Translations under genes and position numbers: made by a program
NCBI GenBank assembly: GCA_016705365.1
Contig: JADIYI010000007.1
Span: forward strand, 1 to 24,090
Source of the DNA: Gammaproteobacteria bacterium
GTDB lineage: Bacteria > Pseudomonadota > Gammaproteobacteria > Pseudomonadales > UBA5518
Direction: 5' to 3'
DNA: 24,090 bases
Notes under the pieces: model-generated
Told to the model about the DNA's origin: nothing
The model's database searches: none
Seen by the model: the letters and a program-made list of their open reading frames with translations, nothing else
In this document: in pieces, positions 1-7,683 of the stretch
Layout of the letters: every line of letters begins with the position of its first letter
Position numbering within the stretch: position 1 is the first letter of the stretch

Positions 1-159
1 GTGGCGCTGGTCCCACCGAGATCCACGCCCCAGAAAGAGCCGATCCGCCAACATCGCACAGCAGCGCTGCCGCGAGAACACCGCATAGGTCCATCGATGC
101 ACATCGGACTGAGAAGTTACCAGAAATTGCTGCTAATCACCGCTGAAAATTGCCCATGG

Positions 160-305
160 AACATCACCGCGCAGCACCAACTTGCCAGTATCGACATCAC
201 CAGCGAGCAAGCATTCGACCCCGTGTTAGAACAGGTCCTTGTGAAACGCGGGCATCCTTTGCGCGCGTGGCGGTGTGGTGTACTGAAAGTGGAAATTCAA
301 GACAT
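160..305 (-). pseudogene. Decayed antitoxin remnant (HigA-like addiction module antidote)
   Basis: On the minus strand this segment aligns, almost without gaps, with the first 45 or so codons of the intact antitoxin at 8016-8339. Shared residues include RAQR-PAF-K-L and then ECLLAGDVDTGK-VLR. An in-frame TAA replaces the Gln codon of the intact gene (CAG) in the middle, the start region is disrupted by a TGA, and homology fades near 160. No toxin gene precedes it; a decayed dehydrogenase lies there instead. The remnant ATG at 305 overlaps the dehydrogenase stop. The homology to the second copy is seen directly in the sequence. Its original pairing with a lost toxin is inferred. Confidence 0.72.
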
Positions 306-1045
306 CAGGCCGCCATCGGAGGCGGATATGCTCGCCATTGATATGATTGGCGTCTCCACAGAAAAAATGCTGCGGCACTGGCAATATCCGACGCGGGGGC
401 AAAGTAACCAGTCGGGTAGCATGGCCTTGTTCAACAGGCGAGCATCGATATTGTCGGGCGCTTGACGCCACCCCACCATGGGAGTATCTATACCGCCCGG
501 GCAGATGGCGTTGCAATTAAGCCGCTGCAGGCTGTACTCGTTGGCGATACACCGGGTCAGAGCCAATACAGCGCCTTTGAGGACGAATGCCGCAGTCCAA
601 GCGTGTGCTCCCAACGCGGCCGAGGGAAGCCATATTGACAATAAATCCCTTGCTTTCAGCAGATGGGGATCGCCGCCTGGCACATCATGAACAAAGCCGT
701 AGCAGTTGACCTGCATCACCCGCTCAAAATCCTTCATTTTGACTTCGTGGGTGTGATCAAGCGCAATATACCCGCGATATTGCACAGCGCGTTGAGCTTA
801 CCGTATTTTTCTACCACTTCAGCGACTGTCGCATTGACCGCAGCCTGGTCAGTGACATCACAGACCCTGGCACAGGCTTCCCCCCCGTTGGCGATGATGC
901 CGTCAGCCACTTCCTGCACTGCTTCTGCTTTAAGGTCAACGCAGATGACCTTGCCACCCTCGCTGGCGATGCGTTCGGCCGATGCCCTGCCGATACCAGA
1001 TGCGGCACCTGTAATCAAAACCACTTTGTCATCAAATCGTGCCAT
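297..1045 (-). pseudogene. Short-chain dehydrogenase/reductase (SDR), frameshifted pseudogene
   Basis: The 5' part (1045 to about 740) is a normal SDR N-terminus: ATG preceded by AGAGGTAG, the cofactor motif TGAASGIG near residues 13-20, a DVTD adenine-ring motif and the NAG-like CNIAGI. The reading frame then shifts. The remainder is recognisable only by changing frames several times: VNCYG, AALGAHAWTAA, LALTRCIANEY, ICPGGIDTPMV, then NHINGEHIR in one frame and DGGLMS-stop in another. The total span matches a usual SDR of about 250 residues. Where YxxxK should be, the sequence reads AAFVLKGA, so the catalytic Tyr is lost and a residue is missing. Substrate cannot be told. It lies directly beside the left end of the IS21 element. 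Confidence 0.85.
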
Positions 1046-1094
1046 AACTACCTCTTTCTTGATTGTGCGGTGAGAACGGGAGAATCCTTCCTGG

Positions 1095-1123
1095 TGTTAA
1101 CCGCGACATAAATCCGCGTGATT
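1095..1123 (+). repeat. Left terminal inverted repeat of the IS21 element
   Basis: Begins TGTTAACCGCGAC, then a 6-base divergent stretch, then CCGCGTGATT. The reverse complement of 4575-4603 matches it at 13 and 10 bases on either side of that stretch. Confidence 0.85.
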
Positions 1124-1168
1124 TCTGGTGATCGGACGCACGCCCGTATCGTCGCCGTATTGGCGTGA

Positions 1169-1399
1169 TCAAAACGGATCGGCTTGTGGGTCGTTTGGAT
1201 CGGGTGCGGGATGGCCCTGCGCGGGTACGCAGCTCATCCTGTCGGCGCGCAGGTTGTCGTAGTAACGATGAATCTGGGCAAAGTATCGCGACTCGAAAGT
1301 CGCGGTGAGGTGGTAAAGGAAGTCGAGAATCTCTGCGGCGCTCTCGTCGCTCAGGTGGCCGGGCAAATCAATGTGATGGTTTCGCTTGCGTGGTGGCAT
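1169..1399 (-). CDS. Small IS21-associated accessory protein
   Basis: A 76-residue ORF starts five bases after the istB stop codon (TGA, GGCAT, ATG), so it is the last gene of the transposition operon. The protein starts MPPRKRNH, has a central predicted helix with DESAAEILDFLYHLTATFE, then YFAQIHRYY, and ends in an acidic, proline-rich tail. From memory, short proteins with a similar helix and FAQI-R-Y motif sit downstream of istB in other IS21 elements of proteobacteria, but I know no function for them. No catalytic motif is visible. Because it lies within the inverted repeats it moves with the element. Confidence 0.6.
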   Translation of the reverse strand: MPPRKRNHHIDLPGHLSDESAAEILDFLYHLTATFESRYFAQIHRYYDNLRADRMSCVPAQGHPAPDPNDPQADPF

Positions 1400-1404
1400 A
1401 TGCC

Positions 1405-2166
1405 TCAGCGCTCCTTGCGCGCTGTGTCGGCTCGGGACTTGGCCTTTTGCGTGGCCCGCTCGGTGGCCTCTTTCAGGCGATAACTCTTGCCGGCGAGTTC
1501 GACGATCTCGGCGCGGTGCATCAGGCGGTCGACGAGGGTGACGACGCAGGCGGCGTGGGTGAAGACCTGGTTCCATTCCCCAAACGGTTTATTGGTCGTC
1601 AACACAACGGAGCGCTCGGCCTGGTAGCGCCGGGTGATGACCTCGAAGAGGAGGTCGGCGTAGCGGGTGTCGTAGGAGAGGTAGCCGATTTCGTCGATGG
1701 CGAGGACCGTGGGGTTGGTGTAGCGGCGCAGGCGCCGCGCGAGGCTGGTGGAGGAGTCCTGGGCGGCAAGGTCATGGAGCATGTCGGAGGCGAGCGTGAA
1801 GCGGGCGCTGTGGCCGTGCAACAGGGCCTGATGGGCGAGGTTTTTGGCGAGCATGGTTTTGCCGAGACCGTTGGGGCCGATCAGCACGATGTTGGTGGCA
1901 TCGCGGAGGAAGTCGAGCGTGAGCAACTCCTCGATCAGGGGTCGGTTGCAGGTGGTAGGCCAGTGCCAGTCGAAGTCGGCGAGCGGTTTGAAGGTGCCGA
2001 GCCGGGCGTTGCCGAGGCGACGCGAGAGGGAGCGGCGCTGGCGTTCGGCTTCCTCGATGGCGAGCAGGCGTTCGAGCCAGGGTTCGGTGGCGAGGGTCTC
2101 GGCCTGTGCCCGCAGGCCGTAGAGGCCGAGGTGCTGCAGACGTGCGCGCAGGGCATCAAGTGTCAT
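1405..2166 (-). CDS. istB: IstB, IS21 transposition helper ATPase
   Basis: IstB is an AAA+ ATPase, DnaA/DnaC-like, that assembles on target DNA and stimulates the IstA transposase. I place the start at the ATG at 2166, giving 253 residues beginning MTLDALRARLQHLGL, the usual IstB length. The same frame is open upstream to 2292, but that part lies inside istA. Walker A is GPNGLGKTM, Walker B is VLAIDEIGYL, and sensor-1 is VLTTNKPFGEW. The start overlaps the last 11 bases of istA (ATG sits within GATGACACTTGA), so translation is probably coupled. The gene looks intact. Confidence 0.95.
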   Translation of the reverse strand: MTLDALRARLQHLGLYGLRAQAETLATEPWLERLLAIEEAERQRRSLSRRLGNARLGTFKPLADFDWHWPTTCNRPLIEELLTLDFLRDATNIVLIGPNGLGKTMLAKNLAHQALLHGHSARFTLASDMLHDLAAQDSSTSLARRLRRYTNPTVLAIDEIGYLSYDTRYADLLFEVITRRYQAERSVVLTTNKPFGEWNQVFTHAACVVTLVDRLMHRAEIVELAGKSYRLKEATERATQKAKSRADTARKER

Positions 2167-3781
2167 CGGTGCGGATGGCGTTGGCGTCGACGTGATCGCT
2201 GGCATCGGTTGGTTGCGCTGTGAGGGCCTCGTCTTCGGTGGTGTTGCTGGCATCGGTTGGCTCCGGCGTGAGGGGTTCGTTGTGGCTGGCATCGACGGGC
2301 TGCGGTGTGAGGTGTTCGTAATCGCTCAAGGGGTGGTTGCGCACGCTGAGTGCGCGCAGGCGCGGATCATCGGGCAGGTGCACCGCGAGGGGTGGCTCTT
2401 GCTGGCGGGCATGGGCGTGCTGATCGATGAAGTGACGCACGGCGCCGAGGTGCGCGCGGTCTTCGCGTAACGCGGCGGCGATGGCCGCTTCGAGGGCGTG
2501 ACTGCCGTGGGAGTCGAGCAGCGCGAGGAGTCCGCGGGTGAGTGCACCGAGTTGCACGCCGTGGGTGGCGGCGCGCAGGAACAGCGCCTGCGTACTGGGC
2601 GCGGCATGCTGCAGCCGGTCCTGGGCACGGTGGGTGCGGGCGGCAGCCTTGTGAGCCACGAGGGCGGCGATATGCGCGGGGTCCTCGATCTGCTGGTCGC
2701 GGTCGAAACTGCGCCGGTGGCTGGCGATGACGGTTGCGCCGTCGAGGATACGCACGCCATCGAGCGTGGCGTAGACCGTGACCGTGCGCCGTACCAGCGT
2801 AGGGGGGACGGAGTAATCGTTGCGGTCGAAGCGCGCATACGGTGTTTTGCCGACGCTGACCTCGACCCGCTCCTCGGTGGGGAAGGGATTGGCGGGCAGC
2901 GCGATGAGGTAGGGCTGCTCGGCGGCGAAGACGCAGGCGATGCGCTGTGTCCGATCCTCGGGACACAACCGTGCGGCGGCCTCCCCCTGGCACCAGGCGA
3001 GCGCCTGGGCGTTGAGATCGTCGATGTCGCGGAACGTGCGTGCAGCAAAGAAGGCGTCGCGTACATACCGTATAGCCCGTTCGACTCGCCCCTTCTCATT
3101 CCCCCTTGCCACGGCTACAGGCTGGGGCTGGAAGCGGTAATGGGCGGCAAGGTCGAGCAGTGTGGGGTGGAAGCGGATCGCTGCATCACGGCGCTCCAGC
3201 ACCGCTGATTTCAGGTTGTCGTAGAGCAGGGTTCTTCCAACGCCTTGAAAGTGCTCAAACGCTGCAACGTGACCGCGCAGGAAGTTGTCCATGGCGGCAC
3301 CGAGGTAGAAGCGCAGGAACAGGTGACGCGAGTAGCTGAGGACCATCACGAAGGCCATCAACGGGCGCGTGGCACGCCCGACGGTGAGGCTGCCAAAGTG
3401 TGCCCAGTCGACTTGTGCCTGTTCGCCCGGGAGTGTGCGCAGGCGCAGATACGCCTCCGCTGCGGGTCGTGGCCGCAGCGGCGCGATCAGGGTGCGGAAG
3501 TGATCGATGGCCCCGGGGTAGCCGCGCTCGCGCACCATCGTAAAGAGTCGCGTGGCGCGTATCGTCGGGTACGCCGTGAGCGTCTCGAGGAGAAACACCC
3601 GGTACGGATCGATCAGTGACGCACGCCCCGCGTTCACCGCTACCGGCACACCGGCCTGGGCAAGCACCCGGCGCACCGTCTCGTGGTGCACGCGCAACTG
3701 GGTCGCGATGGTGCCGATCGGCCACTTCTCGGCGTAATGCAGGCGCTCGATCTCGGCTTCGAGTGCGCGCGGGATGGTCAT
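2156..3781 (-). CDS. istA: IstA, IS21-family DDE transposase
   Basis: A 541-residue transposase of normal IstA size. The N-terminus has a helix-turn-helix (IGTIATQLRVHHETVRRVL, about residues 22-40). The RNase H-fold integrase core carries the catalytic triad D125 (QAQVDWAHFG), D188 (LLYDNLKSAV) and E234 (KGRVERAIRYV). A beta-barrel-type C-terminal part follows. The last 60 or so residues are unusual: three imperfect copies of a unit like LTPQPVDAS / LTPEPTDAS / LTAQPTDAS form an acidic tail just before the istB overlap. The enzyme cuts and joins the element ends; IstB helps with target choice. No stop or frameshift is seen, so it is probably functional. Confidence 0.95.
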   Translation of the reverse strand: MTIPRALEAEIERLHYAEKWPIGTIATQLRVHHETVRRVLAQAGVPVAVNAGRASLIDPYRVFLLETLTAYPTIRATRLFTMVRERGYPGAIDHFRTLIAPLRPRPAAEAYLRLRTLPGEQAQVDWAHFGSLTVGRATRPLMAFVMVLSYSRHLFLRFYLGAAMDNFLRGHVAAFEHFQGVGRTLLYDNLKSAVLERRDAAIRFHPTLLDLAAHYRFQPQPVAVARGNEKGRVERAIRYVRDAFFAARTFRDIDDLNAQALAWCQGEAAARLCPEDRTQRIACVFAAEQPYLIALPANPFPTEERVEVSVGKTPYARFDRNDYSVPPTLVRRTVTVYATLDGVRILDGATVIASHRRSFDRDQQIEDPAHIAALVAHKAAARTHRAQDRLQHAAPSTQALFLRAATHGVQLGALTRGLLALLDSHGSHALEAAIAAALREDRAHLGAVRHFIDQHAHARQQEPPLAVHLPDDPRLRALSVRNHPLSDYEHLTPQPVDASHNEPLTPEPTDASNTTEDEALTAQPTDASDHVDANAIRTDDT

Positions 3782-3799
3782 GAGCGCAATTGCCCCGCC

Positions 3800-4249
3800 T
3801 CATAAGCGTGGGCGCAGGGCGTGCAGGCGCATAAACGGTGAGAGTGCACGGCCACAGAAGGTGCAGCGCGGCACGGGCGCTGCGTGGCGAGGGACAAATG
3901 ACCGCTGTCGGGTGGCACTGCTGGCATAGGCGAGGGCTCGGAGTGGCGTGCTGGAATGCGCCGCCACTGTGCCGGCATCGCCATCGCCGAGGGAACCCTG
4001 ATGCGTCACTCTTTGTTCTGCATGGCGCGTGCGCGCACGCCATCGGCGCTGCCGGGCCGCATGCTGGATCGCGCCATGACGGCTTGCCTGGTAACGCGCG
4101 GCGGCGCGCTTGCGCGAGTCATGCCGCCGCATCGCGGCGCAGTCCCCGGCGCAGTAAATCTGACCCCGATCACAGCGGCGGCAGATATGCACCTGCTCGC
4201 CACACCGGGCGCACACATACAAGCGATGCGATTCGGCGGGCTCCGCCAT
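3800..4249 (-). CDS. Cysteine-rich (zinc-finger-like) IS21 accessory protein
   Basis: The ORF lies 18 bases upstream of istA and is read in the same direction. I prefer the ATG at 4249 (MAEPAESHRLYVCARCG), with GGAAA some bases before it; the frame is open to 4315 with other possible starts. The N-terminal half has closely spaced CxxC pairs (CARCG, CRRCDRG) followed by YCAGDC, a pattern typical of a zinc-binding fold. A basic stretch rich in Arg/His follows (AARYQASRHG, AARQRRWR), and another CxxC (CTFCG) sits near the C-terminus. From memory, related cysteine-rich ORFs precede istA in some proteobacterial IS21 elements; their role is not known to me. DNA binding is inferred from the basic, zinc-finger-like character. 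Confidence 0.62.
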   Translation of the reverse strand: MAEPAESHRLYVCARCGEQVHICRRCDRGQIYCAGDCAAMRRHDSRKRAAARYQASRHGAIQHAARQRRWRARTRHAEQRVTHQGSLGDGDAGTVAAHSSTPLRALAYASSATRQRSFVPRHAAPVPRCTFCGRALSPFMRLHALRPRL

Positions 4250-4337
4250 GCACGGTGTTTCCAGACGGGAACTGGACAACGCCATGCAAAACGCGCATAA
4301 AGGCACGGCGACCATGCCCTTGCGGTGATCGCATGAA

Positions 4338-4383
4338 GAAGGCCCGGGGTTCTGTCAGGAATTTGTCCGGGCCTTCGCTTTTT
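4338..4383 (+). terminator. Strong hairpin with T-run inside the right end of the IS
   Basis: GAAGGCCCGG (4338-4347) and CCGGGCCTTC (4367-4376) form a perfect 10-bp stem with a 19-base loop, followed by GCTTTTT. It has the form of an intrinsic terminator for rightward transcription. It may limit transcription out of the element. The loop is longer than usual. Confidence 0.5.
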
Positions 4384-4574
4384 GGGCATCCCGGTCAGCA
4401 TAGCGCAGCTGTCGCACTCGACTCATGAGGGCGCCGGCGTTCAGCACAATCGCAGTCGATACCGGGACGTGGCCGATCCGATCGGATCGCGCCTCCAGAA
4501 CCCATCACACGCACAGCTACCGCCCCGCGATGCCGGCAACCGGCTCATGCATCAGCTGTGGCGAAATCCCAAAG

Positions 4575-4603
4575 AATCACGCGGTTCTAGGTCGCGGTTA
4601 ACA
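4575..4603 (-). repeat. Right terminal inverted repeat of the IS21 element
   Basis: Read on the minus strand it starts TGTTAACCGCGAC and continues to CCGCGTGATT, matching the left end at 1095-1123. The base after it (4604) is the first base of the truncated transporter reading frame. The stretch between this repeat and the cysteine-rich ORF (4250-4574) holds only the hairpin at 4338-4383. Confidence 0.85.
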
Positions 4604-5200
4604 CTACTGACCTATATCGGCGCATTGGCACTCAAGATGGAATGTTTTCAGGCAGTTCGCGCCGCGGGTGTGGTGGCTGCGTTAGTAGGAGCCGGTATTC
4701 TGGCGGCAGAAAAACTTTCCACGCCCGATGCCGATAGCTTCTGGGTTATTTTTGTTCTTGTCGGTCCGGTCCTGCTGGCCATCGGTAACCTCTATCGTAC
4801 GCTGCGCTGGCCCAAAGGCGTATCTGCCGATGCGTTGGCCCCGGGGATACTGGTTGCCGCCGCAATGATGTTGCTGGGTGCCGGATTCTTGCCTGGTTTC
4901 TCGCTCGCGGTACCGATGGACCAAAGCCTGTCATTCATTCTGATCGCCGTACAGGCCCTGGTCTTTGCGGGGATGTTTTTGCTGCTGCTGTTGCTGCAGA
5001 AAGCTGGTGGACCGGTTTTTCTGAGTCTGTTGGGATCTGTCGGCGCCCTTGTCGGTGTACCAGTCGCAATATTTCTGCAGGGTGAAACGCCGCCAGAAGG
5101 GCTCTTTCTCGGGGCTACCCTGATTGCCGTTGGCGTTACCATGCTTACGATTGGCAATGCTACGCGTGAACAGTCCAATACTCCCAGAGCGGCCTGGTAG
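4604..5200 (+). pseudogene. DMT/EamA-family transporter, 5'-truncated by the IS
   Basis: About 198 codons of an integral membrane protein remain. The first residues after the IS end are LLTYIGALALKMECF, which resembles the end of the first EamA repeat (typically P-LLTY-LAL---ER). The second EamA repeat follows, with about six hydrophobic segments (GVVAALVGAGILAA, FWVIFVLVGPVLLAIGNLY, ILVAAAMMLLGAGFLPG, LSFILIAVQALVFAGMFLLLLLL, PVFLSLLGSVGALVGVPVAIF, LFLGATLIAVGVTMLTIG). Intact family members have about ten helices, so the first four or so are missing. The 5' half is not found on the other side of the IS. The open frame continues leftward into the IS, which could give a chimeric N-terminus, but the protein is probably non-functional. 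Transport substrate is unknown. Confidence 0.85.
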
Positions 5201-5272
5201 CGGCAATGCAATCAAGTTGCCGAAGCCTCAAATTCATCTCTGCTGCAGAGCTCCTCTTCTTCTGAAGAGTGA

Positions 5273-5641
5273 TTAGCCATGAACTTGAGGTGGTTTGATC
5301 AACGACTCAGCAGGAATACCCAAGCCTTCGTGAAGCTTCCAGATCATCTTCAAAGTCAGCGAGCGTTTATGATTAAGAATCTCGTAAACGCGATTACTTT
5401 TGCCGATCATCGGCTCCAAGTCTTTTACGGTCAAGCTCTTGCGTTCCATTTCGAACTTGATTGCCTCAACAGGATCAGGCAAATCCATCGGGAAATTTTT
5501 GGCCTCATAAGCCTCGATAAGTGTGACCATGACATCCAGCTTTTCACCTTCCGGGGTGTCTGGCCCAGCCATCATCAGGCTTTCAATTTCATTTAATGCC
5601 GCACGGTAGTCAGCATCAGTTTTAATCGGTTTGATGTCCAT
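5273..5641 (-). CDS. higA: HigA-type antitoxin with C-terminal helix-turn-helix
   Basis: A 122-residue antitoxin, the second gene of a toxin-first operon with higB (17 bases between the genes). The N-terminal half (residues 1-60) is the acidic COG5499-type part (DYRAALNEIESLM, PEGEKLDVMVTLIEAYE). The C-terminal half has an Xre-like HTH (LTVKDLEPMIGKSNRVYEILN) with the KRSLTLKMIWKLHEGLGIPAESLI helix pair typical of this family. It should bind HigB directly and, with it, the palindromic operator upstream of higB. GGAGGAT lies just before the ATG. The gene is intact. Confidence 0.92.
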   Translation of the reverse strand: MDIKPIKTDADYRAALNEIESLMMAGPDTPEGEKLDVMVTLIEAYEAKNFPMDLPDPVEAIKFEMERKSLTVKDLEPMIGKSNRVYEILNHKRSLTLKMIWKLHEGLGIPAESLIKPPQVHG

Positions 5642-5658
5642 GATTAATCCTCCGGTAG

Positions 5659-5961
5659 TTAAATGGTTTGCACATCAATCTTGTCGTATTGCACATGGGT
5701 GCCAATAAAGCGGATATATACAACCCTGTAGGCGTAATTGATCCACACGACAAGTCGATACTTGTTCCCCGCAATATTGAACACCGCTCGGCCGTCTTTA
5801 AGGATGCTGGCATTCCTGAAGGCCTGCTTTACCTCGGCAGGTGACCTCCAGTCCGCATGCAAGGCATGACGGTACCAGGCCAATGTTGGCTCTTTGGCAT
5901 CCTGATATTCCGGGTTCTCTTCCCAGAAGGCTTTCAGTGTCGATAGTGCGATGATTCTCAT
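5659..5961 (-). CDS. higB: HigB-type mRNA interferase toxin
   Basis: A 100-residue RelE-superfamily toxin of the COG4680 type, normally a ribosome-dependent mRNA endonuclease held inactive by HigA. Recognisable parts are MRIIALSTLKAFWEENPEYQDA, then WRSPAEVKQAFRNASILKDGRAVFNIAGNKYRLVVWINY, ending with the beta strand VVYIRFIGTHVQYDKID. Conserved basic and aromatic residues in the last two strands (K, R, R, H, Y) are the likely catalytic set. It is the first gene of the pair. The start codon lies only nine bases from a predicted -10 box and has no Shine-Dalgarno sequence, so the mRNA may be leaderless. Confidence 0.92.
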   Translation of the reverse strand: MRIIALSTLKAFWEENPEYQDAKEPTLAWYRHALHADWRSPAEVKQAFRNASILKDGRAVFNIAGNKYRLVVWINYAYRVVYIRFIGTHVQYDKIDVQTI

Positions 5962-5970
5962 GTTACCGAC

Positions 5971-5999
5971 ATGCTAGTCCCAAAATGGGACTTTTACAA
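5971..5999 (-). promoter_or_regulatory. higBA promoter with palindromic operator in the spacer
   Basis: On the minus strand TTGTAA (5994-5999) and TAGCAT (5971-5976) are 17 bases apart. The spacer is almost filled by the perfect inverted repeat AGTCCCA-AAA-TGGGACT (5976-5992). The position between -35 and -10 is classic for TA autorepression. Confidence 0.65.
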
Positions 6000-6120
6000 T
6001 TGGCTTTTTTGGTCGCTCGCACATATTGCTAACGTAATCAACCTGTATCTCCTCTTGGTATAGCGTTCGAATGAGGCATCCAGTGCTTATGGGTTTGTGG
6101 AAAAATAGAACTTTTCGAAG

Positions 6121-6228
6121 GAATCTCTAAGTATGGTATTTTTCATGGTATCGCCGTTTATCAGGAAAATAAGCCATTGAATATAAAAGATAAAAATGGC
6201 TTGTTTACAATCGAGTGGGAGTGACCGG
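6121..6228. repeat. Cassette-boundary repeat, copy A
   Basis: About 108 bases, shared with copies B (8390) and C (9921) and in part D (10844). It starts with two ATGGTAT units (ATGGTATTTTTCATGGTAT). It has a perfect stem AAGCCAT/ATGGCTT (6171-6177 with 6196-6202) around an A-rich loop, and ends TCGAGTGGGAGTGACCGG. Copies A and B are nearly identical in the 3' two-thirds. The rest of the 5962-6360 interval is AT-rich with no gene visible. Confidence 0.85.
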
Positions 6229-6360
6229 AATGAGTAACACATTGAAATATAAAAATAAAATAAGCTCAATTGATAATACAATCCGCGTTATCAATGTTTT
6301 TTAGAAACTTCTCGACAGGAAGGGAGTTGAATCCGGCTGCACAACGCAGTGGGTGAGGGC

Positions 6361-7635
6361 ATGACGAAATCCTCGAAACAGAAATGGGTCTTTCCCGCAC
6401 GCTTCCGTGCTGGAGCCTATAGCTGGAAATCCTCCAGGTTAGCTTGCCAACGACGTCGCGAAGCTGTTTCCGAAATCAAAAAGGTTGCGAAGCAGGAGCC
6501 TGTTCTCGCCGCAGAAGGCGCGGTTCGCCTGATAGAAAAGCTTTGGCCTGCCTTGGAGCATGTGGACAGTTCCAGCGGTGCCTTGGGTTCCGCAGTGAAC
6601 AAAACACTTTATGACCTGATTCCCTTAATCATCAATGCGCCGGCTGAGGCCAAAACGCGCGACAAATGGCTCGAACGGGTATGGCAGGCCATGGAAGATG
6701 ATGGCGTCGATTACCTTGGCCCGGTGGGTGACCGCTGGGGCGAGCTATGTGGATCGTTGGAAACAGCCAATCAGTGGGCAGAGGAATTGATGCCAACGCT
6801 GAAGTCGTGCTGGACTGACCCGAATCCGGGTAACTATTTTCATGGCGCATCGGCCTGTCTGTCCTGTCTGTTGGTGGCCAGACGTCACCAGGATCTGCTT
6901 GACCTGCTGGCGCTGGACCGCAAACCCTTCTGGCATTATCGCCGCTTCGGTGTTGAAGCAATGCTGGCGATGGGCAAGAAGTCGGAAGCCCTGAAATACG
7001 CCGAGGCATCGAGAGGGCTCAACCAACCTGATTCGGCGATTGACCAAGTCTGCGAAGAAATCCTGATTTCCTCCGGCCTGCAGGACGAGGCTTATCGGCG
7101 CTATGGGTTAAGCGCGGCCCAGGGCAATTCGTATCTCGCGCGGTATCGTGCTGTGGCGAATCGCTATCCGATGATGGAGCCGGCAGAAATGCTTGCTGAT
7201 CTAATCAAGACCACGCCGGGAGAAGAGGGCAAGTGGTTTGCAACCGCGAAGAAACTCGAGTTGTTTGATCTGGCACTGGAACTCGCCAACCAGAGTCCCT
7301 GTGATCCGAAAACGCTGACCAGGGCGGCCAGGGATTATCTTGACTCGGCACCGGCATTTGCTCTCGGTACCGCCATGGCGGCGCTGCGTTGGTTGAGTGA
7401 AGGGTGGGGTTACGAGGTGACCAGCATCGATGTGGTGGCCGCGTATTACCTGGCGATGGACGCTGCCACCCGATTGAATAAGGCTGACGAAGTCAGCGAG
7501 CAGATGCGGCTGCTCGTCGAGGTGAACGACAATGCCGGAAGACAGAACGCGGCCAGACAGTTTGTTCGCCAGGCTCTGCAGGGGCGAATGCGAGACCATG
7601 GGGACGACAATTCCCCCGTGGGCGAAAATGGATGA
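6361..7635 (+). CDS. Conserved protein of unknown function, helical-repeat-like (possibly DUF6880-related)
   Basis: 424 residues from ATG 6361, which has GTGAGGG just upstream; the frame opens at a GTG at 6349. Early conserved-looking text is FPARFRAGAYSWKSSRLAC and EIKKVAKQEPVLAAEGAVRL, then WPALEHVDSSSGALGSAVN and GDRWGELCGSLE. The rest is rich in amphipathic helices with TPR-like alanine/leucine spacing (EAMLAMGKKSEALKYAEAS, AKKLELFDLALELAN). No signal peptide, membrane segment or enzymatic motif is visible. The VDSSSG-G block reminds me of DUF6880, but I hold that weakly. It shares a repeat-bounded segment with the RelE/HigB-like pair, 48 bases upstream of that toxin, and may travel with it. 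Confidence 0.75.
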   Translation: MTKSSKQKWVFPARFRAGAYSWKSSRLACQRRREAVSEIKKVAKQEPVLAAEGAVRLIEKLWPALEHVDSSSGALGSAVNKTLYDLIPLIINAPAEAKTRDKWLERVWQAMEDDGVDYLGPVGDRWGELCGSLETANQWAEELMPTLKSCWTDPNPGNYFHGASACLSCLLVARRHQDLLDLLALDRKPFWHYRRFGVEAMLAMGKKSEALKYAEASRGLNQPDSAIDQVCEEILISSGLQDEAYRRYGLSAAQGNSYLARYRAVANRYPMMEPAEMLADLIKTTPGEEGKWFATAKKLELFDLALELANQSPCDPKTLTRAARDYLDSAPAFALGTAMAALRWLSEGWGYEVTSIDVVAAYYLAMDAATRLNKADEVSEQMRLLVEVNDNAGRQNAARQFVRQALQGRMRDHGDDNSPVGENG

Positions 7636-7646
7636 CTATTTGGGCG

Positions 7647-7674
7647 TTGATAAAGGTAACATATATGCTACCAT
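7647..7674 (+). promoter_or_regulatory. Promoter/operator of the RelE/HigB-like pair
   Basis: TTGATA (7647-7652) and TACCAT (7669-7674) are 16 bases apart. Between and overlapping them is an imperfect palindrome, GGTA-A-CATATATG-C-TACC (7655-7672). The ATG is nine bases after the -10 box. Confidence 0.5.
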
Positions 7675-7683
7675 CTGGATCAC

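Larger units (their letters stand above)
1095..4603. mobile_element. IS21-family insertion sequence, about 3.5 kb, apparently complete
   Basis: The element is bounded by inverted repeats beginning TGTTAACCGCGAC (13 bases identical), followed by six mostly different bases and then CCGCGTGATT (10 bases identical). The ends are TG...CA, as is usual for IS21. It carries istA and istB on the minus strand in the standard order, plus a cysteine-rich ORF upstream and a 76-residue ORF downstream. Immediate flanks are CCTGG on the left and CTACTG on the right. These are not an exact target duplication; at best TCCTG/TACTG matches if one further base is counted into each repeat. The right flank is inside a transporter gene and the left flank is near an SDR start, so the two sides did not originally belong together. 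Confidence 0.9.

Noticed and set aside
1..465. 154-residue + strand frame at the left edge
   Set aside because: Part of it is the complement of the antitoxin remnant and part the complement of the SDR pseudogene; the first 150 bases show nothing I recognise.
1390..2223. 277-residue Gly/Glu-rich open frame on the + strand
   Set aside because: It is antisense to istB, with no motif and biased composition.
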